From assembly GCF_002127325.2 (NCBI RefSeq), contig NC_035438.2, forward strand, positions 88,908,385-88,972,384: 64,000 bases of DNA. Direction: 5' to 3'. The notes under the pieces are model-generated. The model was not told where the DNA came from. It worked only from the letters and a program-made list of their open reading frames with translations, and ran no database searches. Position 1 is the first letter of the stretch. Each line of letters begins with the position of its first letter. This DNA comes from Helianthus annuus. Lineage: Eukaryota > Streptophyta > Magnoliopsida > Asterales > Asteraceae. Below are positions 34,284 to 46,048 of the stretch, one piece after another. The translations under genes were made by a program, and so were the position numbers.

Positions 34284-36396
34284 TCACGTCAGATCGCCGC
34301 CCAACTCGGCTTCACATTCAATCACCCTCCCAGATTGCAGATTTTTCATCCCGTTTAACCTCAAAAGATAATAAAATCTCTTTTTATCAAAAGGTTTTGT
34401 GTAAAAATTGGCTTTCTGATCATCGGTGTGCAAGTGTTCAATCCGAATTAACTTTTTCTCGTGACAATCACGGATAAAGTGGTGACGGATCTCAATGTGT
34501 TTACTTTTTAAATGGTGAACCAGATTTTTAGTGATGTTAATAGCTTCTTCATTGTCCACATAGATCGGAGTATCTAAGAACTTCAAACTGAAGTCTCACA
34601 TCTGCTGTTGGATCCAAAGGATCTGCGAGCAACAACTGGAGGCTGAAACGTATTCAGCCTCGCAAGTAGAGAGCGCTACTGCGGTTTGTTTCTTACACTA
34701 CCAGGTGGCGAGTCGAGTTCCGAAGAACTGACACCCAGCAGTGGTGGACTTTGCGTTTTGCTTGCAGCTCCCAAAGTCAGAATCAGCAAAACCAAATAAA
34801 GTAAAGTCACCCGATCGAGGATACCACAAGCCGATGCTTGGGCAGCCTTTCAAATACCGTAAGATACGTTTCACTATGGTCAGGTGTGACTGCTTTGGAT
34901 TTGACTGATATCTGGCGCAGAGGCATGTAGGGTACATGATGTCTGGACGGGAAGCCGTGAGATACATTAGAGAGCCAATGATAGATCGGTACAGTGTCTC
35001 GTCCATCTTCACTCCATTCTCGTCGGGGCAGGTCCCATAATTCTGCGCTAAGGGGGTGGATGCAGGACTTCAATCTGTCATGTCGAACTTGTCAAGCACG
35101 TCCTTTACATACTTTGTCTGGTGAATGAAGATTCCATCGGGCATTTGCTCCACCTGCAGCCCGAGGAAGAACTTCATCTCCCCCATTGAACTCATTTCGA
35201 ACTTTTTCTTCATCACCTTTTCAAATTCTTTGCACAGGTTGTCGTTGGTGGAACCAAATATGATGTCGTCAACATAAATTTGTATGATCAACAAGTGTCC
35301 TGCCTCTTCCCTGGTGAACAATGTGCAATCTACTGTCCCTCTTGTGAACCCGTTGGCCAACAAGTATTGAGAAAGCGTCTCGTACCAGGCTCTCGGGGCC
35401 TGGTGAAGTCCGTAAAGCGCTTTGTCCAGTAGATACACCTTGTCTTTATGCAGTGGGTCTTTGAACCCCGTGGTTGCCCCACATACACTTCCTCTTTGAT
35501 CTTTCCATAAAGGAAGGCAGATTTGACATCAAGTTGATATACTTTAAAATCTTTCCAAGACGCGAAGGTTAGAAATATCCGAATTGCTTCAAGTCTGGCA
35601 ACCGGTGCGTAAACTTCCTCGTAATCTATTCCTTCTTGTTGATTGAATCCTTGTACCACAAGTCGCGCTTTGTTCCTCACCACAACGCCTCTATCATCAT
35701 GTTTACACTTAAACACCCACTTCATCTTGATTAACTTCTGATTCTCAGGCAGGTCGACAAGTCTCCAGACGCCCAGCTTTTCGAACTGTTGCAGCTCCTC
35801 CTGCATTGCATTCACCCAGCTATCCTCGGTCAACGCTTCTTTGTAAGTTCTGTGTTCTATCTGCGAAATGAAACTGCAAATCAGCAATAGAAGAATAAAA
35901 ACAAGTAAGAGCTCGGTCTATTTGATGTCGGATCTTGACACCACTTTGCAGGTCACCAATGATCTGTTCTGAAGGGTGGTAAGACAAACTCCATGGCATC
36001 ACGATGTCAGGCACTATCACTTCCGATTCCAATTTCGATATGTCGAGAAACGTCAAAGGGTGGTAAGACAAACTCCGTGGCATCACCAATGATCTGTCCT
36101 CGTCAAAGGTTGGAGCGGGTTCCTCCTCTGAGTCGTCAGAAACGTCAAATGATGGAGCTGGTTCCTCTGGTGGTTCGTGATTTGTTCCACTCGGTCCTGC
36201 TTCATTGTCGTGAGTACCCCCGGTGGGTTGAGGAACTGTTGGCGGTATAGGCACTTGTTCCTGTGGCATATTTTGCTGATACTGGTATAAAAGTGCTAGT
36301 TCCACATCACTCGGCTCGACCGGCAGTTGAAACGACTCCCAGAGCTTATCATAGTCGAAAAGGAATCTTTGTCCGGGAAGTTGTGGCGATGGAGTG
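34284..36396 (-). pseudogene. pol: Reverse transcriptase/RNase H part of the D polyprotein
   Basis: Copia reverse transcriptase starts about 35880 ([16 protein letters not shown]) and includes [11 protein letters not shown] and [12 protein letters not shown]; after a frameshift near 35430 comes [13 protein letters not shown] and the catalytic YVDDIIFGS. RNase H follows with GSLMYLTASRPDIMY, FADSDFG and, in another frame, VDNEEAI and KHIEIRHHFIRD (34586-34284). Breaks: the frameshift near 35430, TGA at about 35070-35072, a stop near 34698 and a further frameshift near 34590. The upstream Pro/Asp/Glu-rich linker (36305-35900) joins it to integrase across element E. Confidence 0.85.
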
Positions 36397-38663
36397 TGTC
36401 ACACCCCCAAAATCCACCCGCGGAGTACCACCGCTTGGGAGCGTGACTGACCAGGATCAAGCCATCAATCATATCAAACCATAGCATTTAATACAAAAGT
36501 AAATAGTGTAAATCATCGTGACATGATTGATGTTTCAAAACCAACATCGTTAAGTAGCGGAAGCATAGTAATGTATCTCAAAATGATTATAAGTTCACAT
36601 AAAGTTCATGATCCATATCCCACAACGACCTGCTCCTCTCTTGTGCAAGCTCCATCATGTACCTAAGGTCCCGCAAGGCATGCAGCAAATAATCAACAAA
36701 CTAGTTGAGCGAGTTCACAGAAAGTAAGTTCATAGTGTAATGCATAAGTATAGCTAGTGGGGGGCTTCCCATACTAGTGTGTAATAAAAGTGGGGGCTTC
36801 CCATGTTCATCCTGGTTAATGAGGGCTTCTCATTAACGGTACTTACTAGACTAACTTCCGACCATGTGTTCTTCTTTACCGAGAACAGGAAAACGTACAG
36901 GGTCACGTAGGCTTTACGTGACGTGCCCTTCCCCGAGGACAGTGGTACGCGTGGGGGCTACGTAGGCTTTACGCAGCGTGGCCTTCCGACCTGGAAGCCA
37001 GTAGATGGTATTGGGTTACGTAGGTTTTACGTAACGTGTCCTTCCCGACCCGGGAGACATATGGCAAAAGATCTGGGTTACGTAGGCTTTACGTAACGTG
37101 TCCTGACTAACCTGAGGACGATGGTCTATAGTCTGGTATATGCGTAAGTACGAGTAATCATTCCATTTCATCATATCCAACCCAATTCCCAACCCGGGAA
37201 TCCCATGCCTTGGCTGTGTGAACTCACCTTGGTTTGCTCGGCAGATACACAAGGAATATAAGTAGCAAGTAAATGGTCACTCACGTCCTATCAGGGTTAT
37301 TATACGAGTCAGGTTTGTATATAGCACGTATATAGTAATCACGTATAGTCATGGCAAACATGTACGCACGAAAGCAGATAAGACATAGCATGTGAGGATC
37401 CAATTGTCTAAGTCCAACAATACCCGGCCCAATAACATAAGCAGCCCAATAACAAAACAGTTCAGATTCTCAATCGGCCCAATTAGTAAACGTATGCTGG
37501 TCCAATAACAAACAGTCCACAATTCAAATCGTTGGGCTCAATAGATTGGGCCCGTGACAGTGAAGGCCCAACAGTGTGCGTGTAAACGATGGTCTCGAGT
37601 CGCAACGGAGATCTCGAGTCGCAACCGGAGATTACGAGTCGCAACAGCTGGTTGCGAGTCGCAACGGTGATCTCGGTTCATCATGGTCTGGTTACGAGTC
37701 GTAATCTGACTCGCAACCGTGGTTGCGGTTCGTGCAGTTTGGTCTCGAGTGGGGTTCCGACTCGCAACAAGCGATGCCGAGTCGCAACCGTGTGTGTAAC
37801 GACTTTTCCTGATTTCATGCAATTCATTTAGGCAATTCAATCATCGTTGACAGTTTCCAAAAATCAATTATCACTAACAGTTTGCCATTCAAGAATTCAT
37901 CGATCAAACAGGGAAATAAATCATCAATTCTTATGAACCCTCATAATCCCACTTATGAACAACAACAATATTCATAACACTCAATCACATTATGATCCGA
38001 TTTCATGAATGTTAACTCGAATTGCATAACTACACAGCCAATCAACAAGACATTATCATTAACATCATCAACAACAAATCCGATTATATAACCTGTCCGG
38101 CCGATTAACAAACATCGCTATAATAAGTACTCGCATCCAACATCAACAACCAATCAATTTTACTAACATACGCCCTAGTTACATCGCATAACAGAATGAT
38201 AGCAATCATGGCATCACATATAATCGAACATGAATTCAAACAAACATACTAACCGGTTACAAGTAACGAGATGTGATCCGAACAAGAGGGTGATCGGATG
38301 GCCTTGTGCCGTCGGTTCCTAAACAAGCCGAGAGAGAGAGAGACGAGATAGAGAGCAAAGCTTCTAGGGTTTGTGTGTGAGTGCTTGATTTGCAAAAGTG
38401 GTAAAACAAAACCCCTAACTTGGTTTTGTGTGTGTTGCGAGTGGGGAGTGGGCCGAGCCCACTTGGTTGTCTAATGGTCCGCGTGCACAAGGAGTGGCCC
38501 AAAGGGCTTTGTGTGGCCGGTTTGTGTAGTTTGGGCTCGTGCAACACATAACATTCATACACACACAACACACGTAAACAAATATTCATTTAAAATCATA
38601 TAATTCAGTTCTCATGAGCACGTAACGTTACATCAAAGCAAGTCTAAAGTTCGAGTTGTCACA
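36397..38663 (-). repeat. 3' LTR of element E
   Basis: Starts TGTCACACCC, ends GAGTTGTCACA. Pairs with 43782-46048 at a constant offset of 7385. Holds a four-unit TACGTA hairpin array (36903-37097), a CGAGTCGCAAC array (about 37600-37790), a TATATA candidate (37318-37323) and a GA microsatellite (about 38330). Confidence 0.95.
36903..37097. repeat. Tandem hairpin array in the E LTR
   Basis: Four units about 58 bp apart, each an inverted repeat TTACGTA-GGCTT-TACGTAA or variant: 36903-36921 (TCACGTA/TACGTGA), 36958-36978 (GCTACGTA/TACGCAGC), 37016-37036 and 37077-37097 (GTTACGTA/TACGTAAC). Arm changes are compensated or leave a wobble pair. The copy in the other LTR is at 44288-44482. Confidence 0.8.
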
Positions 38664-38739
38664 TTATCCCCAACTAATTGGAAATTTCGTCCCGAAATTT
38701 GGTATGCACTCACTGAGGAAGCTAGGTAAACTGTACTGT
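38664..38739 (-). promoter_or_regulatory. Polypurine tract of E and conserved palindrome
   Basis: Minus strand GTTGGGGATAA next to the LTR (38664-38674) and palindrome AAATTTCGGGACGAAATTT (about 38685-38703). A second tract, AACGGGGGGAGGA, with TGTGACACC after it lies at about 38758-38778 inside the end of the ORF, with its own palindrome (about 38783-38801), just as in element B. Confidence 0.8.
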
Positions 38740-41700
38740 TCACTGATTTTCCTGGGGTGTCACATCCTCCCCCCGTTGATCTGGAATTTCGTCCCGAAAT
38801 TCCGAAGTAGTAGCTTCAGCCTCAGTAGTGGTTGCCTGGTTCCCGAATAACTGGGGGTACTTTTCTGTCATCCTGTTTTCGCGTTCCCAGGTGTACTCTG
38901 GGCCACGTTTGGAGTTCCAACGAACTCGGACAAGAGGGATTCTCTTGTGTTTGAGGACCTTCACATCCCGGTCCGTGATTTCGACTGGTTCCTCGACGAA
39001 CTGCAACCGCTCGTCGATAGTGAGTTCCTTAAAAGGAATGATAAGATTTTCATCTGATAGGCACTTCTTTAGGTTCGATACATGAAAGACATTGTGAACT
39101 GCCCCGAGTTCAGCTGGTAATTTCAACTTGTAGGCTACCTTGCCAATCTTTTCTATGATTTCGAATGGTCCGACGTATCGCGGATTCAGTTTACCCCGTT
39201 TGCCAAAACGAACTACACCCTTCCAGGGTGAGACTTTCAATAAAACCCGGTCCCCGACCTCAAATTCCAATGGCTTTCTACGCTTATCTGCGTAGGCTTT
39301 CTGACGGTCTCGTGCTGCCGCCATGCGTTGTCGTATCTGTGCAATCTTTTCTGTGGCGTCCACTACAATCTCTGGACCCGTAATCTGACTATCTCCCACC
39401 TCTGCCCAACAGAGAGGTGACCGGCATTTACGCCCGTACAATGCCTCGAATGGAGCGGCTTGAATGCTGGTGTGATAACTGTTATTGTAAGAAAACTCCA
39501 CCAAAGGGAGGTGCTTTTCCCAGCCGTTGCCGAAATCGATGACGCATGCCCGAAGCATGTCTTCAAGAGTTTGAATCGTACGCTCAGACTGTCCATCCGT
39601 CTGAGGGTGGTATGCTGTGCTCATGTCTAGTCGTGAGCCAAAGGATTTATGCATTGCTTGCCAAAGTTCTGACGTGAATCGTGCGTCGCGATCCGAAATG
39701 ATGGACGTGGGCACCCCGTGCCTCGAGACAACTTCTTTAAGATAGACGTCTGCAAGTGTGGAGAACTTGTCCGTTTCCTTAATCGGCAGGAAGTGTGCAG
39801 ACTTAGTGAGTCGATCAACTATGACCCATATCGTATCGTTCCCACGCTGGGATCTAGGTAGGCCTGTAACGAAATCCATGGAAATTTCTTCCCATTTCCA
39901 CTGAGGTATCTTAGGCTGCTGAAGTAGACCAGCTGGTTTCTGATATTCGACCTTGACTCTTGCACATGTCAAGCATTTTCCAACATACGTAGCAATGTGG
40001 GCCTTCATACTAGGCCACCAATAGGTAGTGCTGATATCGTGGTACATTTTATCCGACCCTGGATGTACCGAATAGCGAGACTTGTGTGCTTCATCCATCA
40101 CAAGTTCGCGTAGACCGCCATAGAGTGGGACCCAAATCCGGCCCGTTACATAGTAGGCGCCGTCTGCCTTCTGTTCCATTTGCTGCCGTGAGCCGCGTAA
40201 GGCTTCAGCCTTGACGTTTTCGGGCTTCAGTGCTTCTATCTGAGCAGCTCGTACCTGAGCAGGAAGGCTAGACTGAATCGTAAGCTGTAGCGCTCGCACG
40301 CGCTTCGGTAAAGTGTCCTTTCGACTAAGGGCATCAGCCACCACATTGGCTTTGCCTGGATGATACTTGATAGCGCATTCATAATCGTTTAGTAATTCGA
40401 CCCATCGCCGTTGACGCATGTTCAAATCCTTCTGCTTAAGGATATGCTCGAGACTCCTGTGATCGGTGTAAATCGTGCACCTGGTACCGTACAGGTAGTG
40501 TCGCCATATCTTAAGCGCGAAAACAACAGCTCCCAGCTCTAAATCGTGCGTCGTGTAGTTGCGTTCATGAATCTTGAGTTGACGAGAGGCGTAAGCGATA
40601 ACCTTGTCGCGCTGCATTAACACACATCCAAGTCCCCGAATGGATGCATCACAATAAACCACGAAGTCATCTGTGCCCTCTGGCAATGAGAGGATAGGTG
40701 CACTGCAAAGTCTATCCTTTAGGTGCTGAAAAGCAGTCTCCTGGGGCTCTCCCCAGCGATAGGTAACACCCTTCTGTGTCAGTAGCGTAAGCGGCTGAGC
40801 AATCTTCGAGAAGTCTCTAATAAACCGTCTGTAGTAACCTGCCAGACCCAAGAATTGGCGTATTTCCGTTGGCGTACGCGGTGCAGGCCAGTTCCTGATC
40901 GAATCTACCTTGGATGGATCGACATGGATCCCATCCTTGTTTACCACGTGGCCTAAGAAGTGGACTTCACGAAGCCAGAAGTCGCATTTAGAAAGCTTGG
41001 CGTACAACTGTTCCTTCCGAAGGAGTTCCAAAATAAGGCGAAGATGCTGCTCGTGCTCCTCCTGACTCTTGGAGTAAATCAGGATGTCGTCGATGAACAC
41101 AATGACGAACTTGTCGAGATAGGGTTTGCACACCCTGTTCATAAGATCCATAAATACCGCAGGCGCGTTCGTTAACCCGAATGGCATGACGAGAAACTCG
41201 TAGTGACCGTAACGAGTTCTGAAGGCTGTCTTGGAGACGTCCTCATCCCGGACTCTCAACTGATGGTACCCAGACCTCAAGTCTATCTTCGAGTAGTAAC
41301 ACGACCCTTGCAATTGGTCGAATAAGTCGTCTATGCGTGGAAGAGGATAACGGTTCTTCACCGTCACCTTGTTGAGTTCACGGTAGTCGATGCACATCCT
41401 GAACGTACCGTCTTTCTTCTTCACGAAAAGCACTGGAGCTCCCCAAGGCGAAGAGCTTGGTCGTATGAAACCCTTTTCCAAGAGTTCCTGCAGTTGCTTT
41501 GACAATTCCTCCAATTCTGATGGAGCCAGACGATATGGTGCGCGAGCTATGGGTGCTGCTCCTGGAGCGAGCTCGATCTGAAATTCGACCTGACGATGAG
41601 GCGGTAAGCCAGGTAAGTCTTCAGGAAACACCTGAGGGTAATCGCGTACAATTGGAATATCCTCCAATTTCTTTTCCTTTGCTGATGCGTCTGTAACGAG

Positions 41701-43477
41701 AGCCAGAATGGCTGCGTGACCTTTTCGTAAGCACTTCTGAGCCTTCAAGAAAGAGATGACGCCAACCACAGCACCACTCTTGTCGCCTTGAACTTCTAGA
41801 GGTTCCTGACCCGAACGAGGAATGCGAATAACCTTTTCGCTGCATAAGATTTCTGCCTGGTGTTGGGACAACCAATCCATCCCAATCACGACGTCGAAGC
41901 TACCCAAAACTATGGGAATGAGATCAATAGAGAAGGCTTGACCAGCTAAGATAAGATTACAACCTTGAACTACGTGCGTGGCTTCTAGACTTTTACCGTT
42001 AGCTAACTCGACTACATGTTTGGTGGGTAAAAGTGTTGGTGCACGTTTTAGCAGTTGACACATTTTCACAGACATATAGCTTGTATCCGCACCCGAATCA
42101 AATAAAACAGTAACGTAAATATTGTCGAGGAGAAACTTACCCATAACAACGTTGGGATCGTTCACTGCGTCGCCTCGACCTAGCACGAATGCACGACCAC
42201 GAGCTTCATTGCCGTTATTGTTGTTGTTCCCGCCGTTGTTATTCCCATTGCCCTGGTTATTGTTGTTGCGATTCTGGTTCAACTGAGGGCAATCGCGTTT
42301 GAAGTGACCTTCAGCCCCACACTGGAAACATCCTCGGTTCCCACGCTGTGGCTGCTGCTGCTGCTGCTGGTTTTGTGGAGCTGGTTGCTGAGGCTGCTGA
42401 TTCTGATTCGCAGGACGAGGGCTCCTGCAGTCTTTGGCCTCGTGCCCCATCTTAAGACACCTTTGACAGCGACCCTTGTTACATGGGCCGTGGTGATGCC
42501 TGTTGCAGTTGTGGCACCTGGGTTGACTACCCTGATATCTCCTCTGTCTGTGACCACCAGAGGATTGCTGACTGGGACTCTGATAGTGGTCGATTTTCTG
42601 TTGCTGAGCTTGTGGCTGAACGGTCGCTGAACCTTTACTAGAATCTCCATCCCATTTTCTTTTACTGTCACCAGATGTAGCAGGAGTAACTGAGGTGGTG
42701 ACGTTAGCAGTAGCGTTAACACGCTTGGGCAGTTTATTCTGATCAACTGCCTGATCGGTGATACGGTGAGCGAGACGTTGAATTTCCTGTATGTTTTCGA
42801 GGTTAGCCGACGTCACGTGGCTCTGAATTTCTGGCGCCAATCCCTTGAGGTACAACTCAATGCGCTTGTATGGAGGGTCCACCATAGTTGGACACAGAAC
42901 GGCCAGCTCATTAGACCGTTTAGTATACGCCTCGATTTCCGATCCAACCATTTTCAAGTTATACAGCTCGTCTTCTAGCTTGTGAATATCTTCCCGCGTG
43001 CAATACTCACGCTTGATGAGTTCCTTGAAATCGTTCCATGGGGTGGCGTTAGCAGCTGCCAACCCTAAGATCTGGACTTGGGCGTTCCACCAAGTCAATG
43101 CTATCCCTTCCAAAGTACTGGTAGCAAACTTGACCTTGCGAGCCTCAGGGCACTCGCACATTTCGAATACTGATTCTAGCTTCTCGAACCAGTGGAGGAG
43201 TCCCACTGCTCCTTCTGTGCCGCTGAAAGAGTTCGGACGACAGTCCATGAAGTTCTTGAACGTGCAGACAGGCTGCTGCGCGTGTTGACCTAATGTGTAC
43301 GAATAGGACGAGAGTTAAATACGAGCGTTAATGTAGGATCTAAAGATCCTAGTGTGTGCCTATACTGCAGGATATACTACCTGCTTGAGCTGCTGCAACT
43401 GCCGCAGCAACTTGAGCTTGAACAAGAGCCTCTAGCTGGGCTTGTGTCATGTTGATTCGTCCAGACATGATCTTCAT
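38740..43477 (-). CDS. gag-pol: Gag-Pol polyprotein of element E, two exons
   Basis: Numbering the main open frame from the ATG at 43248: capsid 1-240; three zinc-knuckle motifs (about 245-256, 261-274 and 307-320, for example [14 protein letters not shown]) with Gln- and Asn-rich linkers; protease FDSGAD (Asp384); reverse transcriptase FIDD (about 718-721); RNase H Asp, Glu, Asp, Asp near 867, 904, 929 and 972; integrase zinc region near 1055-1095 and catalytic Asp, Asp, Glu near 1125, 1186 and 1222; GPF motif; C-terminal chromodomain-like segment with [10 protein letters not shown]. The tail after EFRDEIP is about 17 residues longer than in B. I propose that translation starts at 43477 ([14 protein letters not shown]) in a short first exon joined to 43289 by splicing. 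Without splicing the upstream frame ends after a few codons and only the internal ATG would serve. No stop or frameshift is seen. Confidence 0.94.
43290..43380 (-). other. Predicted 91-bp intron near the gag start of element E
   Basis: Minus strand donor GTAGTATATC, acceptor GTACACATTAG, with TTTAACTC as a possible branch site. It joins exon 1 (43381-43477) to exon 2 through a split glycine codon, giving ...[14 protein letters not shown]. The joined N-terminus aligns with the uninterrupted N-terminus of element A (MPTNQAEL...CTYKQFLDC), which supports the splice. Confidence 0.8.
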
Positions 43478-43764
43478 AGTAACAAGTAGCATACGTAAGA
43501 ATGGTTCGCGGGTAGGGCGATGACAGAAAAGCGTAGGCATATAGGTGTTCTCATGAAATCAAAGCATGTGTATCTAAGCGTAATGCGAGCAAAGTTCTAA
43601 ACAATTCTAGCATACAGGCAATAAACATAAACCTTATTACCTAAGATGTCGAGTCTTGCACGTGGAGCGAAGCGTCGTTGTGGATCGTTGAGAGCACTGT
43701 TCTGGTTATAGTCCGGTTTTAATAAAACGTTTTCCCATATTAAAACCAAGTTCTCTATAACCAA
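43478..43764 (-). other. 5' leader of element E
   Basis: Non-coding leader between primer binding site and gag; I see no special structure. Confidence 0.75.
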
Positions 43765-43779
43765 TGGCTCTGATACCAA
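43765..43779 (-). promoter_or_regulatory. Primer binding site of element E
   Basis: Minus strand TTGGTATCAGAGCC beside the 5' LTR, the initiator Met tRNA complement. Confidence 0.92.
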
Positions 43780-43781
43780 TC

Positions 43782-46048
43782 TGTCACACCCCCAAAATCC
43801 ACCCGCGGAGTACCACCGCTTGGGAGCGTGACTGACCAGGATCAATCCATCAATCATATCAAACCATAGCATTTAATACAAAAGTAAATAGTGTAAATCA
43901 TCGTGACATGATTGATGTTTCAAAACCAACATCGTTAAGTAGCGGAAGCATAGTAATGTATCTCAAAATGATTATAAGTTCACATAAAGTTCATGATCCA
44001 TATCCCACAACGACCTGCTCCTCTCTTGTGCAAGCTCCATCATGTACCTAAGGTCCCGCAAGGCATGCAGCAAATAATCAACAAACTAGTTGAGCGAGTT
44101 CACAGAAAGTAAGTTCATAGTGTAATGCATAAGTATAGCTAGTGGGGGGCTTCCCATACTAGTGTGTAATAAAAGTGGGGGCTTCCCATGTTCATCCTGG
44201 TTAATGAGGGCTTCTCATTAACGGTACTTACTAGACTAACTTCCGACCATGTGTTCTTCTTTACCGAGAACAGGAAAACGTACAGGGTCACGTAGGCTTT
44301 ACGTGACGTGCCCTTCCCCGAGGACAGTGGTACGCGTGGGGGCTACGTAGGCTTTACGCAGCGTGGCCTTCCGACCTGGAAGCCAGTAGATGGTATTGGG
44401 TTACGTAGGTTTTACGTAACGTGTCCTTCCCGACCCGGGAGACATATGGCAAAAGATCTGGGTTACGTAGGCTTTACGTAACGTGTCCTGACTAACCTGA
44501 GGACGATGGTCTATAGTCTGGTATATGCGTAAGTACGAGTAATCATTCCATTTCATCATATCCAACCCAATTCCCAACCCGGGAATCCCATGCCTTGGCT
44601 GTGTGAACTCACCTTGGTTTGCTCGGCAGATACACAAGGAATATAAGTAGCAAGTAAATGGTCACTCACGTCCTATCAGGGTTATTATACGAGTCAGGTT
44701 TGTATATAGCACGTATATAGTAATCACGTATAGTCATGGCAAACATGTACGCACGAAAGCAGATAAGACATAGCATGTGAGGATCCAATTGTCTAAGTCC
44801 AACAATACCCGGCCCAATAACATAAGCAGCCCAATAACAAAACAGTTCAGATTCTCAATCGGCCCAATTAGTAAACGTATGCTGGTCCAATAACAAACAG
44901 TCCACAATTCAAATCGTTGGGCTCAATAGATTGGGCCCGTGACAGTGAAGGCCCAACAGTGTGCGTGTAAACGATGGTCTCGAGTCGCAACGGAGATCTC
45001 GAGTCGCAACCGGAGATTACGAGTCGCAACAGCTGGTTGCAAGTCGCAACGGTGATCTCGGTTCATCATGGTCTGGTTACGAGTCGTAATCTGACTCGCA
45101 ACCGTGGTTGCGGTTCGTGCAGTTTGGTCTCGAGTGGGGTTCCGACTCGCAACAAGCGATGCCGAGTCGCAACCGTGTGTGTAACGACTTTTCCTGATTT
45201 CATGCAATTCATTTAGGCAATTCAATCATCGTTGACAGTTTCCAAAAATCAATTATCACTAACAGTTTGCCATTCAAGAATTCATCGATCAAACAGGGAA
45301 ATAAATCATCAATTCTTATGAACCCTCATAATCCCACTTATGAACAACAACAATATTCATAACACTCAATCACATTATGATCCGATTTCATGAATGTTAA
45401 CTCGAATTGCATAACTACACAGCCAATCAACAAGACATTATCATTAACATCATCAACAACAAATCCGATTATATAACCTGTCCGGCCGATTAACAAACAT
45501 CGCTATAATAAGTACTCGCATCCAACATCAACAACCAATCAATTTTACTAACATACGCCCTAGTTACATCGCATAACAGAATGATAGCAATCATGGCATC
45601 ACATATAATCGAACATGAATTCAAACAAACATACTAACCGGTTACAAGTAACGAGATGTGATCCGAACAAGAGGGTGATCGGATGGCCTTGTGCCGTCGG
45701 TTCCTAAACAAGCCGAGAGAGAGAGAGACGAGATAGAGAGCAAAGCTTCTAGGGTTTGTGTGTGAGTGCTTGATTTGCAAAAGTGGTAAAACAAAACCCC
45801 TAACTTGGTTTTGTGTGTGTTGCGAGTGGGGAGTGGGCCGAGCCCACTTGGTTGTCTAATGGTCCGCGTGCACAAGGAGTGGCCCAAAGGGCTTTGTGTG
45901 GCCGGTTTGTGTAGTTTGGGCTCGTGCAACACATAACATTCATACACACACAACACACGTAAACAAATATTCATTTAAAATCATATAATTCAGTTCTCAT
46001 GAGCACGTAACGTTACATCAAAGCAAGTCTAAAGTTCGAGTTGTCACA
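43782..46048 (-). repeat. 5' LTR of element E
   Basis: 2267 bp, nearly identical to 36397-38663. Followed by GAGTG (46049-46053), the right target duplication. Confidence 0.95.

Larger units (their letters stand above)
36397..46048 (-). mobile_element. Element E: complete Tekay-type Ty3/gypsy retrotransposon, 9.65 kb, inserted in D
   Basis: LTRs of 2267 bp (36397-38663 and 43782-46048) differ at only about two bases by eye (near 36463 and 37662). Target duplication GAGTG at 36392-36396 and 46049-46053. Between them are a polypurine tract, an open 1502-codon gag-pol main exon, a gag intron and a primer binding site. It is the youngest-looking insertion here and has no visible defect, so it may be autonomous. 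It splits the integrase/reverse transcriptase linker of D. Confidence 0.97.

Noticed and set aside
38325..38360. GA microsatellite as a regulatory GAGA element
   Set aside because: Simple-sequence run inside the E LTR; nothing in the sequence ties it to regulation.
36397..46048. Near-identical 2.3-kb copies as an assembly duplication
   Set aside because: They flank a complete element in the correct order, with target duplications, so they are true LTRs.
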